Assembly (NCBI GenBank): GCA_947625175.1
Contig: CANQNI010000032.1
Span: 1 to 12,111, forward strand
Length of the DNA stretch: 12,111 bases
Source of the DNA: an uncultured Eubacteriaceae bacterium
Lineage (GTDB): Bacteria > Bacillota > Clostridia > Eubacteriales > Eubacteriaceae
Reading direction: 5' to 3'
The notes under the pieces are model-generated. The model searched no databases. It saw only the letters and a program-made list of their open reading frames with translations, and was not told where the DNA came from. The position numbers were made by a program, and so were the translations under genes. Every line of letters begins with the position of its first letter. The first letter of the stretch is position 1. Below are positions 1 through 6,492 of the stretch, in pieces.

Positions 1-1
1 T

Positions 2-1519
2 TTAGATGTTGCGGTGGCCATGGCTGGTGGAGAATACTATATAACAATGCCTGAGGTGGTCGAAGTTGAACTAATAGGAGAATTAAGAGAAGGTGTTTCT
101 TCTAAAGATATTATTCTAGAAGTTTTAAGACAATGTTCTGTTAAAGGTGGGGTTAATAAAGTTTTTGAATATACTGGTGAAGGAGTAAAAACTTTAACTG
201 TTCCAGAAAGAGCTACCATAACTAATATGGGAGCAGAACTTGGAGCTACAACATCTATTTTCCCTTCTGATGAAAAGACCCGCGAATTTTTAAAAGCACA
301 GGGAAGAGAGGAAGATTTTGTCGAACTTAGTGCTGATGAAGGTGCTCGATATGATCAGAAGATAACAGTAAACCTTTCTGAACTTGAACCACTTACCGCT
401 TGTCCACATAGTCCTGATGCTGTTAAGAAAGTAAAGGACTTGGAAGGATTAAAGATTGACCAGGTTGCTATTGGAAGTTGTACAAATTCATCTTATTTAG
501 ATATGATGAAAGTAGCATCTATATTAAAAGGAAACAGAGTAGCGGATAATGTTGAACTGGTTATTGCTCCAGGATCAAGACAAGTTTTGACTATGTTGGC
601 TCAAAACGGTGCTTTAGCTGACATGATAGATAGTGGAGCTAGAATTCTAGAATCTGGTTGCGGACCATGTATTGGCATGGGACAATCACCAAATTCGGGT
701 GGAGTTTCACTCAGGACTTTTAATAGAAACTTTAAAGGGCGTTCAGGAACAACTGATGCTGATATTTATCTAGTTAGCCCGGAAACTGCTGCTATTTCTG
801 CTTTAGAGGGCGTTTTAACTGACCCATTTGGTAAAATTGATCTACCCGAAATTAAAATGCCTGAAGAATTCCACATAAATAATAATGGAGAGATTATACC
901 GGCAGAGGATAGTAGCAATGTTGAAGTTATTAAAGGACCTAATATTAAACCGTTCCCATTAGCCAAAGATATGGAAGAAACATTAACGGGAGAGGCTTTA
1001 ATTAAAGTAGAGGATAATATTACAACAGACCATATTATGCCATCCCATGCTGGTCTACTTCCATATCGGTCAAATATTCCTTATCTCGCTGATTATTGTC
1101 TAACCCCATGTGATCCGGATTTTCCAGCAAGAGCTAAAGAAGCTGGTGGAGGATTTATAGTGGGTGGTTCTAATTACGGTCAGGGATCTTCAAGAGAACA
1201 TGCTGCTCTCGCTCCAGTTTATCTGGGAATAAGAGGGGTTTTAGCAAAATCTTTTGCCCGAATTCATCAGAATAATCTTATAAATAATGGAATTCTCCCA
1301 ATGGTCTTTATTAATGAAAATGATTATGATGATATCTCTCAGGGAGATGAACTTATTATTGAAGATACTTTTGATGGAATTGATAATGGTGAATTAGAAG
1401 TTAAAAATAGAAATACAGGTAAATCATACAAGGTGAAGATTGATGCTTCCGAAAGACAAAAACAGATGTTAAAGTCTGGAGGACTCATTAATCAAATGAG
1501 AAAAGAACAAACTGCTTAA
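2..1519 (+). CDS. acnA: Aconitate hydratase, 3' part (5' end outside window)
   Basis: Aconitase interconverts citrate and isocitrate in the cytoplasm with a [4Fe-4S] cluster. The reading frame is open back to the left edge and codes LDVAVAMAGGEYY before the first visible methionine at 14, so that methionine is internal. The three cluster cysteines are present: GSCTNS and SGCGPC, at residues 156, 216 and 219 counted from that methionine. The C-terminal swivel domain follows on the same chain, with DNITTDHIMPSHAG and the active-site loop GSSREH (391-396). About 505 residues are visible. The single-chain order and expected total of roughly 640-650 residues fit the shorter bacterial aconitase family related to LeuC/LeuD rather than the ~900-residue AcnA or AcnB. 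That subfamily, and the symbol, are inferred. Homoaconitase or isopropylmalate isomerase is a less likely alternative. A terminator follows five bases after the stop, so this is probably the last gene of its transcript. Confidence 0.93.
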   Translation, partial: LDVAVAMAGGEYYITMPEVVEVELIGELREGVSSKDIILEVLRQCSVKGGVNKVFEYTGEGVKTLTVPERATITNMGAELGATTSIFPSDEKTREFLKAQGREEDFVELSADEGARYDQKITVNLSELEPLTACPHSPDAVKKVKDLEGLKIDQVAIGSCTNSSYLDMMKVASILKGNRVADNVELVIAPGSRQVLTMLAQNGALADMIDSGARILESGCGPCIGMGQSPNSGGVSLRTFNRNFKGRSGTTDADIYLVSPETAAISALEGVLTDPFGKIDLPEIKMPEEFHINNNGEIIPAEDSSNVEVIKGPNIKPFPLAKDMEETLTGEALIKVEDNITTDHIMPSHAGLLPYRSNIPYLADYCLTPCDPDFPARAKEAGGGFIVGGSNYGQGSSREHAALAPVYLGIRGVLAKSFARIHQNNLINNGILPMVFINENDYDDISQGDELIIEDTFDGIDNGELEVKNRNTGKSYKVKIDASERQKQMLKSGGLINQMRKEQTA

Positions 1520-1523
1520 TTAC

Positions 1524-1550
1524 GATCCCTTTCGGGATCTTTTTTTATTT
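1524..1550 (+). terminator. Intrinsic terminator of the aconitase gene
   Basis: GATCCC (1524-1529) and GGGATC (1534-1539) form a perfect 6-bp stem with a TTTC loop, followed directly by eight T residues (1540-1547). It begins five bases after the aconitase stop codon. Confidence 0.9.
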
Positions 1551-1790
1551 AAATTAATATACTGAATAAAATAATATCTGACTAAATAATCCGGCGAATT
1601 TGACCAACGAGCAATTATTAGAAATCGATTCCAGAACGACCGTTTTTAATTTTATCCGAGAATAGATTAATATCTGTTAAAATTTTAAATATTTATTAAG
1701 AAATTATAAATATTAAATTATTAATTCTATATTTAAAAGTAATTTATTTAAAAAAATTTTAAGTAATTTAGAATTTGTAAAGAAATTATG
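1551..1790. other. AT-rich gene-free stretch
   Basis: This lies between the aconitase terminator and the promoter of the ChW-repeat gene. I found no reading frame of useful length, no tRNA-like fold and no clear repeat. The first ~100 bases are slightly richer in GC than the rest, which is almost pure A/T. It probably acts as upstream promoter DNA, but nothing specific can be supported. Confidence 0.5.
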
Positions 1791-1819
1791 TTGAAATTGT
1801 ATTAATATTCAAATACAAT
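1791..1819 (+). promoter_or_regulatory. Promoter of the ChW-repeat secreted protein gene
   Basis: The -35 box TTGAAA (1791-1796) and the -10 box TACAAT (1814-1819) are separated by exactly 17 bases (1797-1813). Transcription should start near 1826, giving a leader of about 24 bases. The ribosome binding site is GGAAAG at 1838-1843, six bases before the ATG. Confidence 0.7.
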
Positions 1820-1821
1820 TT
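1794..1821. promoter_or_regulatory. Candidate operator: 10-bp dyad across the promoter spacer
   Basis: AAATTGTATT (1794-1803) and AATACAATTT (1812-1821) are perfect inverted repeats with an 8-base centre. The dyad covers the -35 to -10 interval of the promoter, where a repressor dimer would block polymerase. There is no T-run after it, so it is not a terminator. The operator role is inferred from position and symmetry; the A/T richness raises the chance of coincidence. Confidence 0.4.
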
Positions 1822-1849
1822 TAGTTAACTTAAAAATGGAAAGTAACCA

Positions 1850-3475
1850 ATGAAAAAAATAGCATTCTTATTCTTGATATTAACTTTCCTGCTAATTTCA
1901 CCTGTTTGGGCTGAGGATAATGTTCATATAAAATATTCACCGCATATTGAGAATAAGGGGTGGATGGATTATGTTTATGATGGTGAGACAGCTGGAACTA
2001 CAGGTTCTAATCTAAGATGTGAAGCTTTAAAGATTTTTGTAGTTAATGATAAAGGTGATCCTTTAACAAATCTTGGAATAAAATATAGAAGTCATATTCA
2101 GGATTACGGATGGCAGAACTATGTAACTAATGGACAAACCAGCGGAACAACTCAACAACAGAAGAAGATAGAAGCAGTTCAGTTATCCCTTTTTGGGGAC
2201 TTATCAGGTCAATACGATATTTATTATCGAAGTCATATTGAAAATTATGGTTGGCTCTCCTGGGCTAAAAATGGAGATCCTTCAGGTAGTGAAGGTTATA
2301 ATTATCGTCTTGAAGCTATACAGATTAAAGTTTTACCAAAGAGCGCTTCGGAGACTCCTGAAATTAAAGATGATGCTTTTAAATCTCATTATGGAGTCGG
2401 TGATTTAAGATATCGATCTCATATTCAGAATATCGGCTGGAGTGATTATGTCTCGGATGGGGAGGTTAGTGGAACAACCGGAAAAAACTTAAAATTAGAA
2501 GCCTTAACAATCTCACCAAGACCGGGATTACCAGAAGGAGATATTGAATGTTCAGCTCATATCCAAAACATTGGTTGGTCAGATTATCAAAGTTGTAATC
2601 ATGATATTGGAACTACAGGAAAAAATCTAAGAATTGAAGCTCTAAAGATCCGCTTAACCGGAGACCTAAGTAAAACTTACGATATTTTTTATCAGGTTCA
2701 TGTTGAAGATTATGGTTGGTGTGATCCTGTCAGTAATAACGAAATAGCTGGAACTACAGGCGAATGCAAAAAAATAGAAGCAATACGAATTGAACTTCTT
2801 AAAAAAGGTTCTGGGGAAAAATTTGATCCAGTTATTGATCCATCGAAATGTTCCCATCCAAACACAGTTATAAAAAATAACATTAACCCATCTTGTATAG
2901 CAGAAGGATACACTGGAGATACTTATTGTACGGTTTGTTATACTCAGGTTGCTTCAGGAACAATAATTCCAAAGATTGACCATAGTTACCAGGAAATTCC
3001 AATTACTTTAGCTTCTAAAGCTGGACCAGGTGTTTCACGTTTTATTTGTCAGGTCTGTAACTTTAGTATTGATAAACCAGTTGATTATAATCCTACACCT
3101 GAACAAGTTTACAGGGATATTATAGCTCTTAAATTACAGTATCCTGAAGATATGCCCTGGACCAATGATAATAAATACACAAGTACAGCGTTAAATCAGA
3201 TTGGAAGTGGTTGTCACGCTTTTGCCTTACTTTGTTCAGATGCCGCTTTTGGTTATTTACCTGGAAGAAAACATTACGATGTTACGAAACTTAAAGTAGG
3301 AGATTTAGTTAGAATTCATAATGATAACCATACTGCTGTAATTTTAGAGATAAAACCAAACAGTGTCATTATAACTGAAGGAAATTATAATGCAGACATT
3401 CATTGGGGAAGAGAAATTCAAAGAAAAGATTTAGATCCGGATATTTCTTATATAATCACCAGATATCCCGAATAA
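1850..3475 (+). CDS. Secreted ChW-repeat protein with C-terminal papain-like (CHAP/NlpC-like) domain
   Basis: A secreted protein of 541 residues. Residues 1-21 form a signal peptide with cleavage probably after VWA (19-21). Six clostridial hydrophobic-W (ChW) repeats follow, with Gly-Trp cores at 37-38, 87-88, 134-135, 196-197, 242-243 and 289-290. They form two groups of three separated by a linker near 162-184. Residues 334-403 carry a Cys-pair ribbon-like region with CSH, GYTGDTYCTVC and FICQVC, a pattern common in clostridial surface proteins. The C-terminal ~120 residues look like a papain-fold cysteine peptidase or amidase domain: GSGCHAF with Cys455, then VGDLVRIHNDNHTAV with His494, then TEGNYN. 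ChW domains are thought to bind cell-surface or extracellular material. There is no LPXTG motif, SLH domain or C-terminal membrane anchor, so attachment, if any, is non-covalent. The substrate is unknown. The gene is monocistronic between its own promoter and terminator. Confidence 0.85.
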   Translation: MKKIAFLFLILTFLLISPVWAEDNVHIKYSPHIENKGWMDYVYDGETAGTTGSNLRCEALKIFVVNDKGDPLTNLGIKYRSHIQDYGWQNYVTNGQTSGTTQQQKKIEAVQLSLFGDLSGQYDIYYRSHIENYGWLSWAKNGDPSGSEGYNYRLEAIQIKVLPKSASETPEIKDDAFKSHYGVGDLRYRSHIQNIGWSDYVSDGEVSGTTGKNLKLEALTISPRPGLPEGDIECSAHIQNIGWSDYQSCNHDIGTTGKNLRIEALKIRLTGDLSKTYDIFYQVHVEDYGWCDPVSNNEIAGTTGECKKIEAIRIELLKKGSGEKFDPVIDPSKCSHPNTVIKNNINPSCIAEGYTGDTYCTVCYTQVASGTIIPKIDHSYQEIPITLASKAGPGVSRFICQVCNFSIDKPVDYNPTPEQVYRDIIALKLQYPEDMPWTNDNKYTSTALNQIGSGCHAFALLCSDAAFGYLPGRKHYDVTKLKVGDLVRIHNDNHTAVILEIKPNSVIITEGNYNADIHWGREIQRKDLDPDISYIITRYPE

Positions 3476-3477
3476 TT

Positions 3478-3513
3478 AAAGTGCAATAGTGTATTAACTA
3501 CTGCACTTTTTTT
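3478..3513. terminator. Terminator of the ChW gene, partly bidirectional
   Basis: AAAGTGCAATAGT (3478-3490) pairs with ACTACTGCACTTT (3497-3509), giving 13 positions with one A-C mismatch, a GTATTA loop, and a T-run to 3513 on the + strand. It overlaps the stop codon of the converging DUF2304 gene. On the - strand the following T-run is short, so termination there is likely weaker. Confidence 0.85.
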
Positions 3514-3854
3514 GATTCTTTTCGTCGATTATTTTCATCTATAGAATACCGTTGTGTTAAATTTTCAACTTTATTTTCTAGTTGAGAAAGTTTTACATTT
3601 AAATGAAATAATCTGATAATTAAAATAAAAATTATTCCAAGAAAAACAAAGTTAACTGGTGCTTGTACACCAAATATCTTAGCTCCAAAATTCACAATTT
3701 GGGGAAAAAGTCCCATTAAAATTAGAATTGCTGAAAAGAAAAACCAGAAGGAGGCTTCTTCAATCTTGAGTTGAGATTTTCTAATCTGGACTAGAACATA
3801 AATTGAGGTCAAAATTGACATTACAATTAAAACGATACGTAATGTAACCGACAT
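3498..3854 (-). CDS. DUF2304 family small membrane protein
   Basis: A 118-residue membrane protein with three hydrophobic segments (about 5-23, 35-53 and 67-86), then a charged tail with heptad-like LSQLENKVENL that could form a short coiled coil. The pattern of Arg-Lys after the first helix, an EEASFWFFF segment entering the second, LFPQIVNFGAKIFGVQAPVN between the second and third, and LFHLNVKLSQLE after the third matches the DUF2304 family as I know it. Its biochemical role is not established. DUF2304 genes often follow a family 2 glycosyltransferase gene, as here, where the gap is two bases. This suggests a partner in transferring or flipping lipid-linked sugars, which is inference. Its ribosome binding site (AGGA, six bases before the ATG) lies inside the end of the glycosyltransferase gene, so translation is probably coupled. 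Confidence 0.85.
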   Translation of the reverse strand: MSVTLRIVLIVMSILTSIYVLVQIRKSQLKIEEASFWFFFSAILILMGLFPQIVNFGAKIFGVQAPVNFVFLGIIFILIIRLFHLNVKLSQLENKVENLTQRYSIDENNRRKESKKVQ

Positions 3855-3856
3855 AT

Positions 3857-4546
3857 TTATTCCTTTGATCTAAAGAATTGAACAAGAAAGATAGAGACAA
3901 ACATATTAGTCATATATCTGGCTGACCGCGTCAGATTTAAATAGGATTCTCCTGCAACTCTCTCATGCATTTCTACCTGAACTTCAGAAACTTTAGCACC
4001 ACATGAAACCAAATAAGAAATAGTATCTGGTTCCGGTCCATAATTAATATTTTGAGCGATTTTTTCAATCATTTTCCGGTTAAATAAACGCATTCCAGAG
4101 GTCGGATCTTTAATTTTTTTACCAGTGGTCATTTTTATTGCCATTGTTATCATCCGACTTCCTAACATTCGTAATGAAAAAGGTTTCTTTTTAGTTGCAA
4201 ATCTTGATCCAATTACTATATCACTATTAGTTTCAATCATGCTCTCTATCATTGGCTGAATATAGCTTGCTTCATGTTGTCCATCTCCATCATACTGAAT
4301 AACTGCATCATAGCCATTTTCATAAGCATATCGAACACCAGCCTGAAAAGCTCCAGCAAGACCCAGATTTATTGGTAGATCCAAGTAATTATAATTATTT
4401 CTTTCACATATTTCTGCTGTATTATCTTTAGATCCATCATTGACAATAATATAATCAAACTGATTATAGTTATCTATTAAATTATTAACAACCCGTTCTA
4501 TATTTTGAGCTTCATTATAAGCAGGTATAACTATTAATGTTTTCAA
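3857..4546 (-). CDS. Family 2 glycosyltransferase, polyprenyl-phosphate sugar transferase type (TTG start)
   Basis: A GT-A fold glycosyltransferase of 229 residues, resembling DPM1-like enzymes that load a sugar from a nucleotide donor onto a polyprenyl phosphate at the inner membrane face. Visible motifs: VIPAYNEAQNI at 6-16, VNDGSKDNT at 35-43 (nucleotide-binding Asp37), the metal-binding DGDGQH at 86-91, IGSRF at 112-116, DPTSGMRLF at 147-155, and HERVAGESY at 194-202. Only one weak hydrophobic stretch occurs at the end (212-225), so the enzyme lacks the long membrane tail of some relatives. The start codon is TTG; GGAG lies five bases upstream and no ATG is available before the DPM1-like VIPAYNE motif. 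It sits ten bases after galE and two bases before the DUF2304 gene, in one operon. The donor sugar is not determinable; the galE neighbour makes UDP-galactose or UDP-glucose plausible. Confidence 0.9.
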   Translation of the reverse strand: MKTLIVIPAYNEAQNIERVVNNLIDNYNQFDYIIVNDGSKDNTAEICERNNYNYLDLPINLGLAGAFQAGVRYAYENGYDAVIQYDGDGQHEASYIQPMIESMIETNSDIVIGSRFATKKKPFSLRMLGSRMITMAIKMTTGKKIKDPTSGMRLFNRKMIEKIAQNINYGPEPDTISYLVSCGAKVSEVQVEMHERVAGESYLNLTRSARYMTNMFVSIFLVQFFRSKE

Positions 4547-4556
4547 AATAACTCCA

Positions 4557-5570
4557 TCAGGAATTGGTCTTCTGTGTCCAGTTCCAGGAATCTTGACACA
4601 TCTCTTCTAAAGAATGAACTGCTTGCCAGTCAAGAATTTCGAGTGCTTTCTTTGGATCCGCATAACATTCCGCTACGTCCCCTTCTCTTCTAGGAGTAAA
4701 TTCATAAGGAATCTTAATATTATTGGCTTTTTCAAAAGCATTAACAATATCTAGAACACTATAACCTGTTCCAGTTCCAAGATTAAAGACACTAACTCCC
4801 TTCTGATCTTGTGCATATTCTAAAGCTTTTAGGTGTCCTGAAGATAAATCTAAAATATGTATATAATCGCGGACCCCTGTTCCATCTTTAGTAGGATAAT
4901 CATTCCCAAATACTGAAAGATGATCTCTTTTTCCTTTAGCGACATCACAAATATAAGGCATTAGATTATTGGGAATTCCGTTTGGTTTTTCCCCAATAAG
5001 TCCTGATTTATGAGCTCCAACCGGATTAAAGTATCTTAGTAAAATAACTGAAAGATCTTCATTAGCTTTAGCTGCATCTGTTAAGATCTGTTCACCCATT
5101 AGTTTGGTCCATCCATAAGGATTGGTACAGGAAGTTGGCATATCTTCAGTAAGAGGAACAGTTTCAGGAACTCCATAAACTGTAGCAGAAGAACTGAATA
5201 CTATTTTATTAACACCAAATTCTTCCATTATTTTGAGAAGATTTAATGTCGCATTCAAATTATTACTATAATATTTTAAAGGTAATTCTACTGATTCACC
5301 AACTGCTTTTAAACCGGCTAAATGAATAACGCTATCGATTTGGTTTTCTTTAAATAGTTGTCTTAAATCCTCTTCATTGGTAACGTCTATTTCATATAAA
5401 ATTGGTCTAACTCCGGTAATCTCTTCAATTCGGTCTATTACTTCAGGACTACTGTTATCAAAATTATCAGCAATTACTACGTTGTATCCTGAATCTATTA
5501 AATCAACTGCGATATGCGAGCCTATATATCCAGCTCCACCAGTTAATAATACAGTTTCTTTTTCAGGCAT
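4557..5570 (-). CDS. galE: UDP-glucose 4-epimerase
   Basis: A 337-residue cytoplasmic enzyme that interconverts UDP-glucose and UDP-galactose with bound NAD, in the Leloir pathway and as a source of UDP-galactose for envelope sugars. The extended SDR fold is clear: the NAD-binding TGGAGYIGSH at 10-19, HLAGLKAVGES at 83-93, SSSATVYG at 126-133 and the catalytic pair Tyr152/Lys156 in NPYGWTK. RYFNPVGAH and GTGVRDYIH are GalE hallmarks. Length is typical for the family (~330-340). The ATG is preceded by AGAGG at six bases. It is the first gene of a unit with the glycosyltransferase and DUF2304 genes, so its product probably supplies that transferase. No confident promoter box was found in the AT-rich leader. 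Confidence 0.96.
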   Translation of the reverse strand: MPEKETVLLTGGAGYIGSHIAVDLIDSGYNVVIADNFDNSSPEVIDRIEEITGVRPILYEIDVTNEEDLRQLFKENQIDSVIHLAGLKAVGESVELPLKYYSNNLNATLNLLKIMEEFGVNKIVFSSSATVYGVPETVPLTEDMPTSCTNPYGWTKLMGEQILTDAAKANEDLSVILLRYFNPVGAHKSGLIGEKPNGIPNNLMPYICDVAKGKRDHLSVFGNDYPTKDGTGVRDYIHILDLSSGHLKALEYAQDQKGVSVFNLGTGTGYSVLDIVNAFEKANNIKIPYEFTPRREGDVAECYADPKKALEILDWQAVHSLEEMCQDSWNWTQKTNS

Positions 5571-5642
5571 TACTAACCTCTAAATTAATATTATCGATAT
5601 TATTTTAATCGAAAATTAAATAATATTCTTTAAAATAATAAT

Positions 5643-5676
5643 AAAAAAGATAGAAAGCAAAGCTATCTATCTTTTT
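5643..5676 (-). terminator. Terminator of the SDR gene
   Basis: Read on the - strand, GATAGATAGC and GCTTTCTATC pair over ten positions with one T-T mismatch around a TTT loop, flanked by A5 before and T6 after. It begins five bases past the SDR stop codon and separates that gene from galE downstream. Confidence 0.85.
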
Positions 5677-5680
5677 GGAA

Positions 5681-6424
5681 TTAAGATCTCATTAAACCAT
5701 CAACTGATAAAATAACACCCGTAATATAACTTGCTTTATCACTTGCCAGAAACAATACAGCATTGGCAATATCTTCTGGTTCTCCTATTCGGTGAATAGG
5801 TATCTGATTAATAAGCGGTTCAATCATTTCATCTGGTAAATTAGCTACCATATCAGTTTTAGTAATTCCAGGAGCTACAGCATTAACGCGGATTCCTTTA
5901 GGAGCTAACTCTCTTGCTAAAGAAATAGTTAGACCATTTACTGCAAATTTACTAGTTGGATAGGCCACTCCACCAGGTTGTCCATAGATACTAACCATAG
6001 AGCTTGTATTAATAATTACTCCGTTACCACGTTCTATCATTTTATCTATTACGGCTCTAGTACAGTTAAATACAGCATTAACATTTAAATCTATTACTTT
6101 TTGAAATAATTCTAAAGTATAATCAGTAAACGGAGTTGATTCTGATATACCGGCATTATTAATTAGAATGTCAATTGGTCCCATTTCATCATTTATCTGA
6201 TCAAAAGCTTTCTTAACTTCATCATAGTCAGTTAATCTTGGATGAATTCCACGAACAGGATAATCAGGATTTAATTCGTTTAATTCTTTTAGCGCTTTAT
6301 CAACAGTTTCCTGTCTAGAACCGCACAGAACAACTTTAGCTCCTTCTTTTAAGAAAGATTCAACAATTGAAAATCCAATACCGCGAGTTCCACCTGTTAC
6401 AACTACAACTTTATCTTTGAACAT
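5681..6424 (-). CDS. Short-chain dehydrogenase/reductase (FabG/glucose dehydrogenase-like)
   Basis: A classical SDR of 247 residues that oxidises or reduces a hydroxyl/carbonyl group with NAD(P)(H) in the cytoplasm. Visible: the cofactor loop TGGTRGIG at 10-17, NNAG at 89-92, Asn114 of the tetrad, Ser142, and YPTSK with Tyr155 and Lys159. PEDIANAVLFLAS and the end segment YITGVILSVDG are typical of the FabG-type family. CGSR after the second strand, with Arg38, hints at NADP preference (inference). The substrate cannot be told; a 3-oxoacyl-ACP reductase, a sugar dehydrogenase or another alcohol dehydrogenase are all possible. No fatty-acid genes are nearby, which argues weakly against the housekeeping fabG. 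A strong GAGGAAA site precedes the ATG, and the gene has its own promoter and terminator. Confidence 0.9.
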   Translation of the reverse strand: MFKDKVVVVTGGTRGIGFSIVESFLKEGAKVVLCGSRQETVDKALKELNELNPDYPVRGIHPRLTDYDEVKKAFDQINDEMGPIDILINNAGISESTPFTDYTLELFQKVIDLNVNAVFNCTRAVIDKMIERGNGVIINTSSMVSIYGQPGGVAYPTSKFAVNGLTISLARELAPKGIRVNAVAPGITKTDMVANLPDEMIEPLINQIPIHRIGEPEDIANAVLFLASDKASYITGVILSVDGLMRS

Positions 6425-6455
6425 TTTTTCCTCATTAATCGTTTTCTTTTTGAAT

Positions 6456-6484
6456 ATTATAACGAAAAATTCTAGCTATTCCAA
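6456..6484 (-). promoter_or_regulatory. Promoter of the SDR gene
   Basis: On the - strand, TTGGAA (6479-6484) and a perfect TATAAT (6456-6461) are spaced by 17 bases. The predicted start near 6448 gives a leader of about 24 bases before the ATG at 6424. No terminator is visible between the methyltransferase gene and this promoter, so read-through from upstream is also possible. Confidence 0.75.
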
Positions 6485-6492
6485 AAAGTCCA

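Noticed and set aside
37..219. Open frame on the - strand inside the aconitase gene
   Set aside because: It is antisense to strongly conserved aconitase coding sequence, has no ribosome binding site and no recognisable protein.
2193..2408. Second + strand frame inside the ChW gene
   Set aside because: It is a shifted frame of the ChW repeats; the main frame has the clear repeat and domain motifs.
1850..3475. CRISPR-like or DNA-level tandem repeat
   Set aside because: The periodicity is at the protein level (ChW domains of ~45-50 residues); the nucleotide copies are too diverged and too long for CRISPR repeats.
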